From: Novosphingobium sp. FSW06-99
GTDB lineage: Bacteria > Pseudomonadota > Alphaproteobacteria > Sphingomonadales > Sphingomonadaceae
DNA: 64,000 nucleotides
Assembly: GCF_001519065.1 (NCBI RefSeq)
Contig: NZ_KQ954254.1
Span: 251,420 to 315,419, forward strand
Reading direction: 5' to 3'
The notes under the pieces are model-generated. The model saw only the letters and a program-made list of their open reading frames with translations. It ran no database searches and was not told the DNA's origin. Below, piece after piece: positions 60,626-64,000 of the stretch. The translations under genes were made by a program, and so were the position numbers. Position 1 is the stretch's first letter, and every line of letters begins with the position of its first letter.

Positions 60626-60966
60626 AACCCACCGATCTGACCGAACTCAAGGCCAATGCGGCCTATATCGCGCAACGCCTGAAGGTCATGAGCCATCCCG
60701 AGCGGCTGCTGATGCTGTGCCGGATGGACGAGGGCGAAGTCAGCGTCAATGAACTGGTCGCGCTGACCGGTCTGTCGCAATCGGGCGTGTCGCAGCATCT
60801 TGCCTTGCTGCGGGCCGAAGACGCGGTTTCGGTGCGGATCGAGGCGAACATTCGCTGGTACAGCCTGAAGGACCGTGTGGTGTCCGGCACCATCCATGCC
60901 TTGTGCCAACTGTGCGATCGGGCTGGTATAATTCCGACCCCCGACGTGACGAAGCTTTCCGCCTAG
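60622..60966 (+). CDS. bigR: BigR/SqrR-like persulfide-sensing ArsR repressor
   Basis: This is a 114-residue ArsR-fold protein. The winged helix is LKVMSHPERLLMLCRMDEGE through LTGLSQSGVSQHLALLRAED. It has a Cys in LLMLC and more Cys in ALCQLCDRAG near the C-terminus, matching the two sensor cysteines of BigR/SqrR that form a tri- or tetrasulfide link when persulfides rise, releasing DNA. It is translated with the RND pump (ATGA overlap) and so is inside its probable regulon, with targets expected at 55.94 kb and perhaps the cyd and peroxiredoxin promoters. Confidence 0.85.
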   Translation: MKPTDLTELKANAAYIAQRLKVMSHPERLLMLCRMDEGEVSVNELVALTGLSQSGVSQHLALLRAEDAVSVRIEANIRWYSLKDRVVSGTIHALCQLCDRAGIIPTPDVTKLSA

Positions 60967-61002
60967 CTGCCTGCAAGACATTGCGGGCCAACGGAGAATG
61001 CC

Positions 61003-61425
61003 ATGACCGCAATCGTCGTCTGCCCGCATTGCCAAGTCGGCAACCGGGTACCACCCGAACGTTTGGCGCAGGCGCCCAATTGCGGCAAATGCCATCAGCC
61101 GCTGTTCACCGGCCATCCGGTGCCAGTCAACAGCAGTGCTTTTGCTGCCTATGTCGGCAAGGGCAGTTTGCCGGTGCTGGTCGATTTCTGGGCGCCGTGG
61201 TGCGGCCCGTGTAAGGCGATGGCGCCGGCCTTTGACCAGGCCGCACGCATGCTGGAACCCCATATGCGCCTGCTCAAAGTGGATACCGAACAGGAACAGT
61301 CGCTGGCCGGTGCGCACAGCATTCGCTCCATCCCCACGCTGGCGCTGTTTGTCGGCGGTCATGAGGTGAAGCGCGTTTCCGGGGCAATGGATCTGCGCCG
61401 CATCGTCGATTGGGCCAGGACGTGA
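61003..61425 (+). CDS. trxC: Thioredoxin TrxC (thioredoxin 2) with N-terminal zinc ribbon
   Basis: The 140-residue protein has two N-terminal CxxC pairs (CPHC and CGKC, residues 7-10 and 27-30) that bind zinc, followed by a thioredoxin domain with active site WAPWCGPCK and cis-Pro in SIRSIPTLALF. TrxC reduces disulfides and persulfides during oxidative stress. GGAG precedes its ATG. Placed after the persulfide repressor, it likely releases sulfide from protein or low-molecular persulfides. Confidence 0.92.
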   Translation: MTAIVVCPHCQVGNRVPPERLAQAPNCGKCHQPLFTGHPVPVNSSAFAAYVGKGSLPVLVDFWAPWCGPCKAMAPAFDQAARMLEPHMRLLKVDTEQEQSLAGAHSIRSIPTLALFVGGHEVKRVSGAMDLRRIVDWART

Positions 61426-61427
61426 AC

Positions 61428-61832
61428 ATGGACGCGCAGATATCGCCCTATGCCGCGCTCGGCGGCGAAGCCATGGTTCGGGCGCTGGTCGCCCGCTTCT
61501 ATGTGCTGATGGACATTCTGCCGGAAGCTGCGGCCTGCCGGGCAGTGCATCCGCCATCATTGCTACGCGCGGAAGAGAAATTGTTCGAGTATCTGACAGG
61601 CTGGCTGGGCGGACCACCGCTTTACACTGAAAAATATGGCCACCCACGGCTGCGAAGCCGGCATTTTGTGGCCCCGATCGGGGCCGCCGAAGTCGCAGGG
61701 TGGCTGTTGTGTTTTCATCAGGCGTGGAACGAAATCGTGCCGCCATCGCCAGTTGCGGACAGCATTCTGGAAAAGATCGACGGGCTGGGTTGGCACATGG
61801 CCAACCAGCCCGCCGCTGCTGCACCCGCCTGA
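61428..61832 (+). CDS. Group II truncated haemoglobin
   Basis: This 134-residue globin has the group II pattern: YAALGGEAMVRALVARFYVL (helix B with Tyr), EKLFEYLTGWLGGPPLYTEK, the HPRLRSRH proximal His segment and WLLCFHQAWNEI (helix G with Trp). Such globins bind oxygen, NO or sulfide and may detoxify NO. It starts two bases after the trxC stop (a GTG at 61422 would overlap it) and ends the rightward operon, with cytochrome bd elsewhere in the island serving the same stress. Confidence 0.88.
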   Translation: MDAQISPYAALGGEAMVRALVARFYVLMDILPEAAACRAVHPPSLLRAEEKLFEYLTGWLGGPPLYTEKYGHPRLRSRHFVAPIGAAEVAGWLLCFHQAWNEIVPPSPVADSILEKIDGLGWHMANQPAAAAPA

Positions 61833-61838
61833 ACCCGA

Positions 61839-62366
61839 TCAGGCGATCGCCGACACCAGCCAGGCGCAATAGCCCATCATGACGCCTTCGCCCGGTTGGT
61901 AATGGTGCGCGTAGAGTTCGAGCAATTCGGTGTTTACCGCCTGCTGAACGCTTTCGGGATAGTCGAGAAGCACCCGGCCGGTCGACAAGGCGTTGCGGGC
62001 AAAAGTCAGCGCGCCTGCGGGCGTGTTGCCCTGCCCGGCGACCGGAATCTGGCCAGCGTTGCACACCCACTTCACATCGTGAAACCCGGCCTCGGTCAGG
62101 ATGCGGTGCAAATAGTCCGGATCATCGAAGGCGAATGGTCCAGGCGCGCCCGGAATTGATGCTGGCAGCTCAATATGTCGTCGCGCCAGCGCCACCACCG
62201 CGCTCAACCACGGATTGTCTTGCGGCGGCGCCCAGACCGCGAGATCGATGCGCCCGCCCGGCTTCAACGCCTTGCGCAAGTTGGTGAACGCGCCAACCGG
62301 ATGGGCAAAGAACATGCTTCCGAAACGCGAGCAGAGCCGGTCATAAGGCGCATCAGTAACCGCCGC
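61839..62366 (-). pseudogene. Truncated SAM methyltransferase (N-terminal half lost)
   Basis: The frame encodes the C-terminal half of a class I methyltransferase: APYDRLCSRFGSMFFAHPVG, LRKALKPGGRIDLAVWAPPQ and the end domain ELYAHHYQPGEG. The frame is closed by TAA at 62367-62369 just upstream of this homology, and the SAM-binding motif I that should come first is missing. The remnant marks a junction between the cargo operon and the next element segment (repeats and methylase/helicase gene). A short start at ATG 62315 would give 158 residues without the cofactor site. Confidence 0.7.
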
Positions 62367-62419
62367 TTACTGTGGCGACGGTAGAAAGCGAGGCCGATCT
62401 TGCGCGTGGTCTTGGGCCG

Positions 62420-62466
62420 CCTGAACGTGAACACTTCAATAGGTTCAGGTGTTCACCTGTGAACAG
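62420..62466. repeat. Cluster of GTGAAC/GTTCAC repeats upstream of the methylase-helicase gene
   Basis: CCTGAAC (62420-62426) pairs with GTTCAGG (62443-62449), GTGAACAC (62427-62434) pairs with GTGTTCAC (62449-62456), and TGTTCAC-CT-GTGAACA (62450-62465) is a near-complete palindrome. All lie 60-110 bases before the start at 62528. TGTGAACA also occurs in both parA-flanking repeats (40324-40331, 40958-40965), hinting at one element-encoded DNA-binding protein. Confidence 0.5.
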
Positions 62467-62527
62467 GTGGAAGAGTGAAAGTGGAGCGGTGCTTTCGAAG
62501 TTGACCTGACTCGAAAGGACCGCGCCC

Positions 62528-64000
62528 ATGACCACCCGAAGCTATGATGCCTTGTCCGCTGCTGATCAGCTTGTTGCCGCAGCCCAGATGCTGGCCCCAG
62601 CATTGAAGGATGGCGAACGGATCACACGGCGCAAGATGAATGCGGTGATGGCAGACGCTTTCGGCACCACATCGTCCGAAGGGGGCTGGTCGCAGCGAGA
62701 CAGTTTCCAGATGGTGGAATTGGCGGTGATGCTGGCTCTGCCACAATTGGAACTGCCGCGAAATCCAGTTGAGGCGCTGGACACTCTGGCGGCGCTGGAA
62801 GCCCGATTGCCGACCCAGACGGTCCGCAGCGAAGAGCAGATCAGTCATCAGCATTTCTCGACCCCGCTAGGGCTGGCATGGTTGGTGGCGCAATTTGCGG
62901 ATTTGCAGCCCGATGATCATGTTCTGGAACCCAGCGCGGGGACCGGCATGCTGGGGATCTGGGCCCAGCTGACCACCGGCGTCCACCTCAACGAAATCGA
63001 TCCCCTGCGTCAGTCGATCCTGCGGTATCTATTTCCGAAAGCCACCGTGACCGGCTTCGACGGGACGCGCATCGGCGCCCATCTGGAAGTGCGTCCAAGT
63101 GTGGTGCTGATGAATCCGCCTTTCGCCCGCAATGCGGCAGGACAGGAGGACGCTGTTGCTGCTGCGCGCCATTTGGCCGCGGCGCTCGGTGCCCTGCGGC
63201 CGGGCGGTCGCCTCGTCGCCATCATGCCGGATGGCTTCCAGTCCCAGGGTCGCCAATCGGATGTGTTCAAGCGGGTGCTCCAGGGGGCAAGCGTGGTGTT
63301 CAACGCCCGGCTTGAGAAGGCCTTCGCCCGCCACGGGACTTCGATTCCAATCCGAATGCTGGTCATCGATAAGCGACCGGGCGCGATTTCCACCACCGTG
63401 ATCAATCGCGCCAATGTGGCGGACTTGTTGCCGTTCCTCGCAAAGGTCCCGCCGCGCCTTGCCTTTGGGGAGGAACGACAGACTATCCCCTCGTCCAAGG
63501 CCAACGCGGTTCCAAAATCCAGTGTGCTGCTGGGCGGTTTCGCGGCAACGCGTCCAATATCGACAAGGCCAATGTCACCAGTTTCAGGGGTCAATGACTC
63601 CGTGCCGCTGGACTACAGCTTGCGCGACACCATTGCCGATGCCGAACAGGCGGTCGGTGTTTATGTCGCCTATCGACCGCAAAGGCTTATCTTCGCCGAT
63701 GCCGTCGATCACCCTACGCCGTTGGTGGAATCATCGGCGATGGCTTCTGTCGCATTGCCGCCGCCCAGTTACGTGCCCCAACTGCCAGCCAAGGTAATCC
63801 GCGACCGGGTGCTGAGCCGCGCCCAGTTGGAAACACTGGTCCATGCGCTCGATGCGACCTCATCCGATCTTCCGGGCCGCTATCGCGTGCCAGAACGCGG
63901 CCTCGAACTGGTGCCCGATGCTGATGGGGCCAGCTATCGGCGCGGTTTCTTCCTTGGTGATGGCACTGGCGCTGGCAAAGGCCGCCAGCTTGCCTCGATC
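62528..64000 (+). CDS. DNA methylase / strawberry-notch-like helicase fusion (truncated by window edge)
   Basis: An open frame of 491 codons runs from ATG 62528 off the right edge. Residues 100-300 form an N6-adenine methylase-like domain: SHQHFSTPLGLAWLVAQFAD, EPSAGTGMLG (motif I), VVLMNPPFARN (motif IV NPPF) and LRPGGRLVAIMPDG. At about 480-490 FFLGDGTGAGKGRQLA is the Walker A of the strawberry-notch NTPase family. Such large fusions are typical of conjugative elements and plasmids, and may protect or modify the element's DNA. The rest of the helicase lies outside the window. Confidence 0.85.
   Translation, partial: MTTRSYDALSAADQLVAAAQMLAPALKDGERITRRKMNAVMADAFGTTSSEGGWSQRDSFQMVELAVMLALPQLELPRNPVEALDTLAALEARLPTQTVRSEEQISHQHFSTPLGLAWLVAQFADLQPDDHVLEPSAGTGMLGIWAQLTTGVHLNEIDPLRQSILRYLFPKATVTGFDGTRIGAHLEVRPSVVLMNPPFARNAAGQEDAVAAARHLAAALGALRPGGRLVAIMPDGFQSQGRQSDVFKRVLQGASVVFNARLEKAFARHGTSIPIRMLVIDKRPGAISTTVINRANVADLLPFLAKVPPRLAFGEERQTIPSSKANAVPKSSVLLGGFAATRPISTRPMSPVSGVNDSVPLDYSLRDTIADAEQAVGVYVAYRPQRLIFADAVDHPTPLVESSAMASVALPPPSYVPQLPAKVIRDRVLSRAQLETLVHALDATSSDLPGRYRVPERGLELVPDADGASYRRGFFLGDGTGAGKGRQLASI

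Overview
The window looks like a high-GC alphaproteobacterium of the sphingomonad type (Novosphingobium/Sphingomonas-like). Supporting this are FecI/FecR/TonB surface signalling, an OprB porin, NodT-type efflux outer membrane factors, a BciA-like vinyl reductase and a RepC/ParA element. This is inferred from protein families by eye; no search was run.

Bases 1-38.6 kb look chromosomal. In order they hold: the end of a MerC-like protein and bciA; a leftward operon of porin, secreted propeller protein and Tat-exported DyP peroxidase; a PNPOx-fold/VOC pair; an SDR (without its catalytic Tyr), tautomerase and nitronate monooxygenase group; a LysR gene divergent from an AhpD-like gene; and an RND-MFP-OMF efflux operon. 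Next comes a compact NRPS locus on the minus strand: A-T protein, cytochrome P450, C-A-T-TE protein and Sfp-type PPTase. The adenylation pocket residues read as Leu and then Gly. Divergent from it is metNIQ followed by an ATP-grasp ligase and a flavin-dependent monooxygenase. Then comes an ECF sigma / FecR / STN-TonB receptor / giant beta-helix autotransporter / TIGR03032 locus, which looks like one signalling-controlled surface system.

At 38.65 kb there is the 3' part of a tRNA-Val(CAC) without its 5' half. From there to the end of the window the content is that of an integrative or plasmid-like element: repC, parA, a ribbon-helix-helix gene, a TacAT-type toxin-antitoxin pair, and at the far end a methylase/strawberry-notch helicase that runs off the window.

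The cargo (42.3-61.8 kb) is a sulfide/persulfide and respiratory-stress module. It includes a peroxiredoxin with an ArsR regulator; cydDC and cydABX for cytochrome bd; a periplasmic DsrE protein; and a leftward operon of SQR, DUF2892, TolC, persulfide-dioxygenase-like MBL, TauE/SafE and AhpD. Facing it is a rightward operon of rhodanese, RND adaptor, RND pump, BigR/SqrR-like ArsR, TrxC and truncated haemoglobin. Plausible logic: SQR and rhodanese handle sulfide and sulfane sulfur, MBL oxidises persulfide to sulfite, TauE exports it, cytochrome bd keeps respiration running when sulfide blocks haem-copper oxidases, and the Cys-containing ArsR senses persulfide. Three cargo promoters have readable -35/-10 boxes with TCATA/TATGA elements in or beside their spacers.
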